Below are positions 32,286 through 42,481 of a DNA stretch of 64,000 bases, piece after piece. Location of the stretch: positions 1 through 64,000 of the forward strand of contig WGMS01000024.1 in the NCBI GenBank assembly GCA_016124935.1. The letters run 5' to 3'. Every line of letters begins with the position of its first letter. Within the stretch, counting starts at the first letter, position 1. This DNA is from a bacterium (GTDB taxonomy: Bacteria; Cyanobacteriota; Vampirovibrionia; Obscuribacterales; Obscuribacteraceae). A model generated the notes under the pieces. That model searched no databases, was not told the origin of the DNA, and saw nothing but the letters and a program-made list of their open reading frames with translations. Made by a program: the position numbers and the translations under genes.

Positions 32286-34745
32286 ATGTCGTTACGCAGG
32301 GCTTTTCTATTGTCATCCTTTGTGGTGCTGTATTTGATACTGGCCGCAGTGTTGTCCCAGCCGGTCGCGGCGGCAGAGAATCCGACCCCCCTTGCGGTAT
32401 ATCGCAGCAAGGTCAACGAGAATACTTATCAAGACCAGCATCTCGGCACTTTCTCCAAGGACTACGATGAGTTCAAGCGCAATCTCTCCTCTTCGAATGT
32501 TCGTTTCGACGAACTAGATGACAATCAGGTCGCCGAAGGCAAAGCCAGGCTCTCTAAATATAAATTGATAGTGGTACCGATGCTGGTGGATCTTCCGGCT
32601 GATTCCGCTTCCGGTCTAAAAGAGTATTTCATTGGCGGCGGCAAACTTCTAGTCACCGATGGTGGTGGCCAGCAACAGCCAGGCGCACGAGCCCTGGTAG
32701 ATCTGCTGGGAGTATCCGTCGACGCCCAGAGAACTTTCAAGAGTCCCACCAAATTAGCCTGGGTGGACACTCCGCTTCCTTTGGAAGCCGATTTCGCCGT
32801 GGGCTCGCAAGTGGCGACACTCAAGATCGGCGCCGATACCAGGGCTATCGCCAAATGGAAGGACGAAGGTGGTGCCGATCAGATCGCCATCGCCCGTCGC
32901 GGTAATGGTGCTTATCTTACCTGGATCCCCGGATTGCAGGGCGATCTGACTACCAATGCTCGATTTCTGGCCATGACCCTGGATGAACTCGCCCCTGGTA
33001 TCACCCAGGAAGCGGTGGTGCAGATAAGTTTCGCCGAGTATCAGTCTATAAAAGGCGAATTGGACTATCTGAACAAGAGGACGGAAGAGGCAATGAAGAC
33101 CGCTGCCCAGGCAGAATTCGCCGTTCCGATAAACGAGATCAGAGCCAATTATCAGGAAGCACTCGGCAATGTCGATTCTTTTCATAGCGCTTACAAAGAA
33201 CGGCGCTTTCAAATAGCCGATGAACATTTGAACAAAGCCAGACATTTATTCGCTCTTGCCTTTGCCCAGTCCATGCCGGTTCGAGCAATCGAAGCCCGTT
33301 CCATCTGGCTGGATAGGGGCACCATTGTCGCCACCAAAAGTCCCCAGGGGATGGTCGACTTATTCGGCCGGTTGAAGAAAGCCGGTATCAACGTGGTCTA
33401 TTTCGAGACCAATAACGCCGGTTTCACCATGTACCCGAGTAAACTCACCGAGCAGAACCCTGAAACATTGGGATGGAGCCCGCTGGCCGTTGCGGTTCAA
33501 GAAGCCCGCAAACACGGCATGGAAATTCACGCCTGGCTCTGGATATTTAACGTGGGTAACATGAGACATAACCCGATAATCGGCAAACCCGCCGATTTTC
33601 CCGGCCCGGTTCTCAAACGGTATGATTTCAACTGGGCCATGGCCTCTAAAACGGGATCTCTCGTCCCTCCCAATCAATCGGAATTCTGGATCGATCCAAG
33701 CAATACCGAATGCCGTACCTATGTCAAAAATTTGATTCGTGAAGTAACAACTAATTTCGATGTGGACGGCATCCAGCTGGATTATATTCGCTATCCCTTC
33801 AACAATGTCGGATCCGAAATGGGCTTCAACTGGCATTCCCGGGTGAAGTTCGAACAACAGACCGGTCTCAGCCTCGATGACCTCAATGAAGAGACCAGGC
33901 AGTTGTTCGTCGCCTGGAAAACCCAGCAAGTCAACGAAATGGTCAAAGAGGTTTCGGACATGATCAGGGCTGAAAAGCCGAAGTGCCGCATCTCTGCCGC
34001 CGTTTATGCCTTCCCCAGAAGAATGCGGGTCAATGCCGTTCAACAAGAGTGGGAAACCTGGGTGGCCAACGGCTGGATCGACACCCTCAATCCGATGACC
34101 TATGCCGATAGCCCCAAGAAGCTAGCGATCATGGCTGATTTTTGCCGAGAATCCACTTCGGACAAGGCTCTGGTCTTCCCCGGCCTTGCCATAATGAGAG
34201 TCGATACGGCAGGATTGATAGAGCAGCTTGATACCGCCCGCGCCACCGGCACGCTGGGCACCACTATTTTTGCCATGGCTCATCTCGATGATAAGAAGCT
34301 CAATGTTCTTGCGGTCGGACCCTATCGCAAGAAAACACTGTTAACTCCCCAGTCTGACCCTATAAGGGCAAGTCGCTTTCTCGTGGACGATTTTGCAGCC
34401 ATGGTCAACCGTTATCTGCACGATCCCGATACCCACATTCTCTCGGATACTGCCAGCACCAATGATGTGATCGCTCAAATCGAATCTCTGCAGGAGACTA
34501 TGCACGAACTCTCGGATAAAGCCGATTCCGACAAGCTGGAGTCTATTAAGGGTGACGTCACCCATTTGCATAACACGGTCAAAGAGTGGCTCAGGCTGGA
34601 AGCCTTTATTCAAAGAGGTTTCCGGGCTCAGTACATAGTCGACTATCTCGGTCAGGTGGAGGCTATCCTCTCTTATGCCTCTCACCGCGCCAGGGTCAGC
34701 CAGCTCCATGGCGGTCGGGGCAATATGCAGGCCATGGCAGAATAA
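32286..34745 (+). CDS. GHL10 (DUF187-type) glycoside hydrolase-like protein
   Basis: 819 aa, 33 bases after smpB. A signal peptide or anchor (FLLSSFVVLYLILAAVLS), then a beta/alpha domain of glutamine-amidotransferase-like look (residues ~35-230, YKLIVVPMLVDLP, GGGKLLVTDGGG). A coiled linker follows, then the TIM-barrel of the glycosyl hydrolase-like 10 family (about 325-640) with AGINVVYFETNN, EIHAWLWIFNVG and VDGIQLDYIRYPF, whose Asp is a likely catalytic residue. The C-terminal ~120 residues are helical. Probably acts on envelope or extracellular polysaccharide; substrate unknown. Confidence 0.8.
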   Translation: MSLRRAFLLSSFVVLYLILAAVLSQPVAAAENPTPLAVYRSKVNENTYQDQHLGTFSKDYDEFKRNLSSSNVRFDELDDNQVAEGKARLSKYKLIVVPMLVDLPADSASGLKEYFIGGGKLLVTDGGGQQQPGARALVDLLGVSVDAQRTFKSPTKLAWVDTPLPLEADFAVGSQVATLKIGADTRAIAKWKDEGGADQIAIARRGNGAYLTWIPGLQGDLTTNARFLAMTLDELAPGITQEAVVQISFAEYQSIKGELDYLNKRTEEAMKTAAQAEFAVPINEIRANYQEALGNVDSFHSAYKERRFQIADEHLNKARHLFALAFAQSMPVRAIEARSIWLDRGTIVATKSPQGMVDLFGRLKKAGINVVYFETNNAGFTMYPSKLTEQNPETLGWSPLAVAVQEARKHGMEIHAWLWIFNVGNMRHNPIIGKPADFPGPVLKRYDFNWAMASKTGSLVPPNQSEFWIDPSNTECRTYVKNLIREVTTNFDVDGIQLDYIRYPFNNVGSEMGFNWHSRVKFEQQTGLSLDDLNEETRQLFVAWKTQQVNEMVKEVSDMIRAEKPKCRISAAVYAFPRRMRVNAVQQEWETWVANGWIDTLNPMTYADSPKKLAIMADFCRESTSDKALVFPGLAIMRVDTAGLIEQLDTARATGTLGTTIFAMAHLDDKKLNVLAVGPYRKKTLLTPQSDPIRASRFLVDDFAAMVNRYLHDPDTHILSDTASTNDVIAQIESLQETMHELSDKADSDKLESIKGDVTHLHNTVKEWLRLEAFIQRGFRAQYIVDYLGQVEAILSYASHRARVSQLHGGRGNMQAMAE

Positions 34746-34996
34746 ATTAATGCCTTACTACGTAATTCCACCACTTATCTTTTTAAATTTAATGTGATAG
34801 CCTCTTGACATCAGGCCTTATATACGACCTGTCGTAGAACAAGTGCTGGTCGCGCTCACGCTTGCCCTTACTAAAAAATCTCTCCGCAGTCATCTGCGGT
34901 AACTCCCTTACTGCAAGCGTTTGCGCCTCCGGAACTGTCTACAAATACCGCCCTTGTGGTAGGTAGTTACTGGATGTCACGTGGGATTCGGCTGAG

Positions 34997-37900
34997 ATGG
35001 CTCTAGACAGAAGCATAACAAGTGGCGATTCTGCGAAGAAGCCGGCAGAAGACAGTCCCCGGATTGTCGACAGTGCCCCGGCTCATCAAGAGACCGAATC
35101 TCATTCCGAGCCGCAAGCCAAAACCTATGAAGGCTCGGTCGAGACCTGGGTAAAGGCGGACCAGGGCGGGACGGAAAATCGTCCTTTGATCCATGACCTC
35201 GAAGGGGAAGAAAACTTTTCTACGGCAGTCGCCGATAGGGGCTCCGTAACTGCAAAAGACCTGCCCGATGTAATAATCGAAGACAGCCCACCCAAGAAAG
35301 CGGCGCTGCTCTCTCCGGCTGAGGTAGACCGCCGGGCTAGAGAACTCTTTCAAGCGGTCAACCGTTATGACGAAGGCTATATTTTCGGGATAGGCTCGGG
35401 AAACGATCCCGATCTGAAGAGGATCCGGGATATTCTCGACCCGTTGAACGAAGCGGATAGGAAAGCGATAGAGACCGCCTATGGGAAACTGCCGGGCAAT
35501 GAAAACAATCCGGATTTCAATTTGCGCGGCAATCTGAAAGAAAAACTCGAAGGCGATGACTTTCGCGAATTCGAAGCGATCCTCAACAGGCGTGAGGGCA
35601 GGACCAACGACGCCGGCGCGCTTATGCTTTCGCTCAATCATATCGACAATGATCGTGATGATGGTGAGCGCCGGGTCTTAGAAGTCTTCGCCACTCTCGA
35701 TCGCAGCAGAATGGACAAGCTAGAGCAGGATTTCCAAGCCGATTATGGAATAACCATCGATCAAGCCCTCGATCAGTATGGGCTCTCTAAAGAGGGGCGG
35801 ACCGCCGTCGACTTTTTGAGAAATCCTGCCGAAGAGCGCACTGAAGAACAGATCAAAGACTTCGCGCGCTTCGCCGTCGAAGAGGGCTCTCTAGATTTTC
35901 TGCTTTTGGCTTTGAGAGGTGATTCTCCCCAGGCGAAAGGCGCCAGAGAAAGTCTCAAGCAGGACGAAGGCTTCAAGCAGGCTTTGATGGACGAATTCAA
36001 ACCGCCTGGCGGATTCCTGGCAGGGGTCATGCAGGCGGGCGATCTTGCCCTGGGACCGATAGACGAAGCCATCGGCGGTGCCATTAACGGAGACCTTTCC
36101 TGGGGCAAAGTGCTGGGGGGACTCTCCATCGTTGAGGGAGCGACAGCTCTTAAGGATGGTGTCGACGCCAAGGATGACGACATTCGTTTCATGATGGCGA
36201 TGGATGCGCTTAATGAAGGCAGGATCTCTTTATCCACCATCGCCCTCAATAATACCGGCAGCCTCTTCGGCTGGTTCGACAACAAAGAGAATATCGGGCT
36301 TGCCGTGGAAGGAGCCACCGACGCAGAGAGAAGATCCTATGTTCTGGGCAGAAGCCTTTCAGAATCAGGCAGAGAGCCCGAGAATATAGAACAGAGTCAG
36401 GCTCTGGAGTATTTCGAACGGATAGACAAAGCTTTCAAAGACTCCGGCGATGACAGGGAGTCCCTGCACTGGGATGCGGTGATGCGCTACGGCAAAGCTT
36501 CTCTCCTTGCCGACATCACCTCTAAAGAGGATACAGCCGGGCGCTTCGAATCTATAGAAGGTCTGAGGGAAGCAGATTGGAGTCGACTGCGTAACGAAGG
36601 CGGCGAGCGCTATCGAGAGGATATTAGAAGGACGGTCGAGAAGCTGGCAGGCAGAGACGAAGCCGCTCGGATGCTGGAAATTCTCGATGGCAAAGTGGAT
36701 AGAGCCAACTCCGAATGGACCTTCGATGATTCCAGAGGCGTCCATAGAAGCCTGTTCGAGACCATCGAACAGAACAAGAACAAGGGATTTTTCAGCTGGG
36801 GCTACCGAGAAGACGGTGTACTGGAAGGCTTCGAGAGGATGACCGCGGAAGAGGCGAAGCGCTATAAAGATGACCCTGCCTTCAAAATGATGGTGGACGA
36901 TTTTGCCGAAGCTACCCTCAATGGGCAAAGACAGGTTTATGCCAGGATGCTTCTCGATCAGGTGGCGCAAACCGGCGAGGCACCCGATACCGAAAGACCG
37001 GCAGAGTCCGTGCTCAAAGACCGGATCGACAATAAGTCGCCAGAAGATTCCATGGCGTCCATTGAGAGCCTTCTTTCCGACCCGGCTGTCAGAGAGAGGC
37101 TGAACAAGCCCTATAACGAACTCGGTAAAGAAGACCGCTTCCTTCGCTCGGCGGTGGACAGCGTTGTGCGCAGAGCCTACGAGAATAAGTTCGGTCCGGA
37201 CCCGGCTCTGACTGCTTCCATGTACGGTCAGGGCATGTACTATCCGGTAGATAATCCCTACAGCAGGAAACTGGAGGAATTTCAGGGGGCTTTGCTGACC
37301 AAAGGATCTCTATCCGCTTCCGAGAAAGCCGAACTGGGTCTCAAAGATAATCGTTTCTTCGAACAGGCCGCCGCCCTCGACCCCGAAGCAAGAGCGGCAA
37401 TCGACCCTCATTTGAGTGATGCCGAGAAGAAGCTTATAGAGGCGGTGGCGGAGAATGCCGACAAGAAGATGACCTTATCAGATCGGATCTATGCCTCTAC
37501 CGTTCTTGGCAAAGGACCCGATGCCGCCGACTTCGAGGAGACTCTGGTCACTCTTAGAAAAGGTCCTGGTGGTGAGGCCCGGGTTCAGGAATTGAGAGAA
37601 GATTACGGTCGCAAATATGACCGCAATTTCGACACGGATTTTCTAGGAAAAATAGACAAAGACGACCGGGGACGCTTTCGGGATCTGATCACCGCAGCCA
37701 CCGTCGACCATCGCCAGACTCACTACGAAGCATTCGCCCAGGCCAGGCACAGCGAAAGCGGTGTTTCGGTGGATGCCACCGAACTGACCGTTGACAGAAC
37801 TCTCACCATCCAGGCTGATATGCTTCAGAATCTGCAGCATATGTTCGAGCACCCGGAGGATTATCCTGAAGAGGATAGAGAAAAGCTGAGAGAGGCAAGC

Positions 37901-40900
37901 CGGATCTTTGCAAAAGCTATCGAAGACTACAGAGACTCGAAAGAGAAATTTGCCGAAGGCATCTATCAAGCCGCCGTTCTGGTAGGTGGACTTTCGGTGG
38001 CTGTCGCCACCGGTGGAGTGGCCGCCGGACCACTATTGGCGGTGGCGCTAACCAGTGCGGCTGGAAGAATCGCGTTAAAGCGCGGAATTCAGGGAACGGA
38101 TTACGAATTGAATCCGGAGAATCTCTTCAAAGATGCCATCATAGGAGCGGCCACCGGCGGCTTCAGCGTCCTTGGTCCGGAGACCATCGCCGGTATTAGA
38201 GGAGTTGGAACACTGGCCTGGGGCAGAGTGGGAACTGCGGTTGCCGACCGGGGTCTCGGTATAGCCTTCAAAGAAGGAGCAGAAGGCTTGGCCGGCAAAG
38301 AGTTGACCAATTTAATCGGAGGCAGTGTTAGCGGTCGGGTCGGCAAAGAAGCGGTGGAGAGCCTGGCTCAGAAGCTGGTCGCCAACCCCGATGACGCGGC
38401 CAGGTTGGCGCCTGTATTGCAAGAAGTGATCGAGCAATCGGGACGGGAGGTAACCGAGAGTATTCTGAAACAGTCTTTCCCTGAATTAGTGCGTCAGAAC
38501 GGTTTCATCGGCGGTGTCAGGGCGCTGGGCACGGAGCTGCGAGCGGCTTCTCCTGAAATCGCCGCCAAGCTTCCCGGCATGGCCAAAGGCGTGCTTAGAG
38601 AGTCGGCAGTCAATGCGGCTCTTGGAGGGTCTTCCAACGTTCTTATCGAGGGCTCTGTCGGCCTTGCTAAGGACGGACAGCTCGACTTGAGCAAGCTGGG
38701 CGAATCTTTCCTTGTGGGCGCAGGCGCTGGAGCCACTTTGACCGTCGCTTTCAAAGGGGCTATCGCCCTTGGCAAGCCGGTGATTGGTATCGCCGGTAAT
38801 GTGGCCCGTAATCAATTCGACAATGTCGAGGGCTTCGCCGCTCAATTCTCGAGAGGCGCCGATGGAAAGATAAGAGTCTCCGCTCCGGAAGGCGCCGTTC
38901 CTTTTAAAGCCGAGGTGAAGCTTGCCAGTGGCGAGACCAGAATCATAGAGCTAGGCGCAGAAGCTGTAGACCTTCCGGAAGGCGCCGTATCCATGGGGAT
39001 ACCCGGTGGCAGGCTTACCGAAGTTCATGCCCAGGTTGCCACTGCTAATGGTGATGCCGGCGATCTCTATGTCCTTCACCCGGCCAACGCCGACGGTGTT
39101 CCGGAAAGAAGCGTTCCTCAAAGGATCGATCACTCCACCAGAGAGTATGTGACCAGGGGCGAAGACCTTCCCATGCGAGAGGTGACACGCACTTTCTCGC
39201 GTCGTGTCCTGGACGCCCTGGGTATGACCAGAAGCGGCGACAAGCTCGACTTTCGCTATGTCAACGGTACCCCGGTCAAACCCAAAGAAGTGGTTACTCT
39301 GGGTCGTCATGGCGATATCCGCTGGTCGGGCTCGGCCGATGAGATCTCGCGCAAGCATGCTTATTATTACGTTGACGAGAGCGGTCTTGCATTTATACAG
39401 GATGCCGGATCGACGAACGGTACTTATGTGAATGGCAATAGAATAAGAGAGGGCGAATGGGTTCAACTGAAACCCAGTGACAAGGTCAATCTTGGGAAGC
39501 CGGAGCATGGTCACGAGCTGTATTTCAGGGCCGATTCTCCAAGGGCGGCTGTGCGCCGCTTGATAGAGCGAACGGATCTACCCGAGGGTGTATTGCTGAG
39601 ACCCCGGGACTATGTCCCAGAAAGTCCGCGGACCTTCAAAGAGTCTATTGATCAATCCAACTACTTTGGTCAGAACAGCGAACTTGCAGGCCGGATCAGA
39701 GACGGTTATGTAGATGCCGGCAAGGGCACCCGGGTCGGTGCCGATGGCAAACTGGTCGGTGAGCCGCGCAGGCATATGATTGCTGTCGATCGGGCCAACG
39801 ATCCGATATTGCGCAATGTCATCGAAGATGCCCGCACCAGATTCGGTCATCTATCGCCTGCCGAGAAAGCCGCCGCCCTCAATACTTATGTCCACGAGTT
39901 AATCGGTGCTCCCAATATGTCGGGCAAACAACTGGATGCCTGGCACGACGCTTTCGGCGAGCAGAATCTTGGTAAACCGGTTTTACTGGGCGAGTTTATT
40001 CGTCAGGGTAAAGGGGTCTGCATCGAGCAGGCAACCTTGATGAAAGTGCTGGCTGATGAGCTGGGGCTGGAAGCGACTCTTGTAAGGGGAGCCGGCGAGG
40101 TCGGTAACCCTGCTATCAACCATGCCTGGGTTCATATCCGCCTGCCCGGTCAAGACGAGCCCCTGGTCTATGACCCGCGCTGGCGAGAAGCCGGAGTGAG
40201 ATACTCTCAGATAGACGCCCATGAAAGAGGCATCGAGATAATCAACCATGGTCGGGATATCCCTGCCGAACCCCATGCTCCCCGGGGAGGAAGAATAGAG
40301 GTCTTCGAGAACGGAGCGCCAATCAGAGTGGGCACAGGAAAAGGTCTTCGTCTCATCAATGGAGCCGAAATATCCGTGGGTCGTAAATTCGAAGGCACAG
40401 TCGATAGATCCGCCAGTAATTATGACATAGTCTCAGCAGAGCATGGCAAGCTAATCATGAGAGATGGACAGCTCTATTTCAAGGATGTCTCCTCCAACGG
40501 TACTTACATAAATGGAGACCGCATCACCCCTGGAAGGGAAGTTCCAATTAACCTGAGCGATGAAATCCATCTGGGCTCTCCCGATGGGCCGCGGCTGAGG
40601 CTGGTTAAAGAACAGAGACCTGTCGAAGTCGGTCCGGCCGGGCGCGCCGGCGACCTGAAGGAAGGCGGCAGTATTATGATCGGGCGCGATCACTCCGGCT
40701 CCGTGCCGCTTGAGCATCCGGAGTTCAAAAAGGTCTCCGGCAATCATGGCAGACTCAGTATGAAGGATGGGCAACTCTATTTCCAGGATCTGTCCTCGAA
40801 TGGGACTTATATCAATGGTGTAAGAATAGAGCGAGGCAAGGATATTGCAGTAAGCTCCGCCGATGATGTCAGATTGGGCACTCCGGATGGTCCGAGGCTC

Positions 40901-42481
40901 GAGTTCAGGGAGAGAGACAGGACTCTTCTCAACACGAGAGTGACCCGGGGACCGATAGATATCGAGGCCGATAGTCTCATTCTCGAACGTGGTGAGGGCG
41001 GCGTGGATGCCGAGGCGCTGGAGAGAGTTATTCGCCAGATCAAATCTTCCAACAAGAGCGAATTTCCCAAGATGCCTGCCAAAGACCGACCCGGATTGGA
41101 GACCCAGTCTCTGGTGCTCGATCATATGGAACGCCGTTTGAGACGCCTCCAGGACCAGGGCAAGATCGGATCTGAGTGGGTGGTGATGCCGACAGAGTAT
41201 CATTCCGCAGCGGATATGGCCGGTGCCGACGGACTTCTGGTCAACACCAAAACAGGTGAGGTTCATGTAATCGATCCCACCGGCAACTTACAAAAGGCCC
41301 AGAACGGAAGAGGCAATAATGTCGCCGCCATGAACGAGCATGGTGTGGTCTATGGACCCAGACCGATTTTTGATGAAAGCGGTACTCTTCGCTATGACGC
41401 CGACCCGACAGAGACCGTGCGGATAGATGGAGAAGAGGTCAGTCTCAAAGAGCAAGTCGATCGTTTTCGCGCCGATGTGGACAACACCCTTTACACTTTG
41501 ACCGGAAATCGCTCTCCTTTGACCCTTTCTGATTTCAGCGGTTCGATTCGTAATCAACCGGTTGACGATCCCGCGCGACTGTTGCGGGATTTCGAGACCA
41601 TGTTGCGAGAGCGTGCCGCGGATCCTGAATATGCGGATTTCCGTCAGGGTCTTATAGGCTTCGCCGATAATATCAGGGACGGTGCGCTCAACTATGCCAG
41701 CAGAGTGGGTCGAGAGATACCGCCGACGGCGCCATTAAAAGATTATCTCGATGGCTATGCCGAGAGAGTCATGCTCGATCATGCCTTTGCCGACCTTAGA
41801 GTAAGAGACTTGAATGTGCCCTCCAACCCGGATAGAAGCGCCGATGTAAGAGTCATCAAAGGACCCGACGGAGACGCCAGTCTTAAACTGGAGCATGAGA
41901 ACGGCTCGATTTACAATGTCGATTCGATCAACACCATGTTGAAGAGCGCCCAGATAAGGCTGACCAACGAAGTAGCGCTTAAGAACATGCTGCTTTCAAA
42001 ACCGTTCAGCGGTAAGATGAAGGCCCTTAGAGCCAAGTATCCGAATCTGGATGATGATCAGATAGTGCGTAAGGTCAGGGATGCCATCTCTAATGTGGAC
42101 TATCGTTATGGATTGCATCTGGCCAATAGACGTGCCGATCATCCCGTGGTAACCATGCGAAACAGGCTGGCTGATAGCGATGCCTGGCAGAGAAGAATTG
42201 ATGAACTACCTGCAGAAGCTCCACCCAAGCCAAAAGATAGGGTTACGCAGAATGGCTTCTCCAGTGTGGACGTGGAGAAACAGATCAAAGAGTTGTGGAC
42301 CGATCAGGTTCAGGATATTCCGCAAAAAGCCGAGGATTTGCACGACTATCTCTTCCTTCTCCGAGAACAGATAGAACCTTCCATGGGCACCAGAGATTTG
42401 AACAGGCTCGATGATATGATCGCCTCTTTAGATTCCGGTGACCCGGAAGCGGTAGCCGCCCTTCTGAGGATTCTACAATGA
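34997..42481 (+). CDS. Giant protein: annexin-like repeats, 3 FHA domains, transglutaminase core
   Basis: 2494 aa. Residues ~110-200 match the annexin-repeat pattern (LKRIRDILDPLNEADRKAIE, LREKLEGDDFREFEAIL style), and looser copies follow to ~900. Residues 985-1250 hold Gly/Ala-rich hydrophobic segments as in polymorphic-toxin proteins. FHA domains lie at ~1419-1512, 1766-1870 and 1875-1970, each with GR, S-x-x-H and SSNGTYING-type loops. Between FHA1 and FHA2 is a transglutaminase-like core with a complete triad Cys1675 (GKGVCIEQA), His1709 (NHAWV), Asp1726 (VYDPRW). Residues ~2030-2100 may be a nuclease-like or other alpha/beta domain (AGADGLLVNTKTGEVHVIDP). No signal peptide. Its stop overlaps the kinase start (ATGA). 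Confidence 0.8.
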   Translation: MALDRSITSGDSAKKPAEDSPRIVDSAPAHQETESHSEPQAKTYEGSVETWVKADQGGTENRPLIHDLEGEENFSTAVADRGSVTAKDLPDVIIEDSPPKKAALLSPAEVDRRARELFQAVNRYDEGYIFGIGSGNDPDLKRIRDILDPLNEADRKAIETAYGKLPGNENNPDFNLRGNLKEKLEGDDFREFEAILNRREGRTNDAGALMLSLNHIDNDRDDGERRVLEVFATLDRSRMDKLEQDFQADYGITIDQALDQYGLSKEGRTAVDFLRNPAEERTEEQIKDFARFAVEEGSLDFLLLALRGDSPQAKGARESLKQDEGFKQALMDEFKPPGGFLAGVMQAGDLALGPIDEAIGGAINGDLSWGKVLGGLSIVEGATALKDGVDAKDDDIRFMMAMDALNEGRISLSTIALNNTGSLFGWFDNKENIGLAVEGATDAERRSYVLGRSLSESGREPENIEQSQALEYFERIDKAFKDSGDDRESLHWDAVMRYGKASLLADITSKEDTAGRFESIEGLREADWSRLRNEGGERYREDIRRTVEKLAGRDEAARMLEILDGKVDRANSEWTFDDSRGVHRSLFETIEQNKNKGFFSWGYREDGVLEGFERMTAEEAKRYKDDPAFKMMVDDFAEATLNGQRQVYARMLLDQVAQTGEAPDTERPAESVLKDRIDNKSPEDSMASIESLLSDPAVRERLNKPYNELGKEDRFLRSAVDSVVRRAYENKFGPDPALTASMYGQGMYYPVDNPYSRKLEEFQGALLTKGSLSASEKAELGLKDNRFFEQAAALDPEARAAIDPHLSDAEKKLIEAVAENADKKMTLSDRIYASTVLGKGPDAADFEETLVTLRKGPGGEARVQELREDYGRKYDRNFDTDFLGKIDKDDRGRFRDLITAATVDHRQTHYEAFAQARHSESGVSVDATELTVDRTLTIQADMLQNLQHMFEHPEDYPEEDREKLREASRIFAKAIEDYRDSKEKFAEGIYQAAVLVGGLSVAVATGGVAAGPLLAVALTSAAGRIALKRGIQGTDYELNPENLFKDAIIGAATGGFSVLGPETIAGIRGVGTLAWGRVGTAVADRGLGIAFKEGAEGLAGKELTNLIGGSVSGRVGKEAVESLAQKLVANPDDAARLAPVLQEVIEQSGREVTESILKQSFPELVRQNGFIGGVRALGTELRAASPEIAAKLPGMAKGVLRESAVNAALGGSSNVLIEGSVGLAKDGQLDLSKLGESFLVGAGAGATLTVAFKGAIALGKPVIGIAGNVARNQFDNVEGFAAQFSRGADGKIRVSAPEGAVPFKAEVKLASGETRIIELGAEAVDLPEGAVSMGIPGGRLTEVHAQVATANGDAGDLYVLHPANADGVPERSVPQRIDHSTREYVTRGEDLPMREVTRTFSRRVLDALGMTRSGDKLDFRYVNGTPVKPKEVVTLGRHGDIRWSGSADEISRKHAYYYVDESGLAFIQDAGSTNGTYVNGNRIREGEWVQLKPSDKVNLGKPEHGHELYFRADSPRAAVRRLIERTDLPEGVLLRPRDYVPESPRTFKESIDQSNYFGQNSELAGRIRDGYVDAGKGTRVGADGKLVGEPRRHMIAVDRANDPILRNVIEDARTRFGHLSPAEKAAALNTYVHELIGAPNMSGKQLDAWHDAFGEQNLGKPVLLGEFIRQGKGVCIEQATLMKVLADELGLEATLVRGAGEVGNPAINHAWVHIRLPGQDEPLVYDPRWREAGVRYSQIDAHERGIEIINHGRDIPAEPHAPRGGRIEVFENGAPIRVGTGKGLRLINGAEISVGRKFEGTVDRSASNYDIVSAEHGKLIMRDGQLYFKDVSSNGTYINGDRITPGREVPINLSDEIHLGSPDGPRLRLVKEQRPVEVGPAGRAGDLKEGGSIMIGRDHSGSVPLEHPEFKKVSGNHGRLSMKDGQLYFQDLSSNGTYINGVRIERGKDIAVSSADDVRLGTPDGPRLEFRERDRTLLNTRVTRGPIDIEADSLILERGEGGVDAEALERVIRQIKSSNKSEFPKMPAKDRPGLETQSLVLDHMERRLRRLQDQGKIGSEWVVMPTEYHSAADMAGADGLLVNTKTGEVHVIDPTGNLQKAQNGRGNNVAAMNEHGVVYGPRPIFDESGTLRYDADPTETVRIDGEEVSLKEQVDRFRADVDNTLYTLTGNRSPLTLSDFSGSIRNQPVDDPARLLRDFETMLRERAADPEYADFRQGLIGFADNIRDGALNYASRVGREIPPTAPLKDYLDGYAERVMLDHAFADLRVRDLNVPSNPDRSADVRVIKGPDGDASLKLEHENGSIYNVDSINTMLKSAQIRLTNEVALKNMLLSKPFSGKMKALRAKYPNLDDDQIVRKVRDAISNVDYRYGLHLANRRADHPVVTMRNRLADSDAWQRRIDELPAEAPPKPKDRVTQNGFSSVDVEKQIKELWTDQVQDIPQKAEDLHDYLFLLREQIEPSMGTRDLNRLDDMIASLDSGDPEAVAALLRILQ

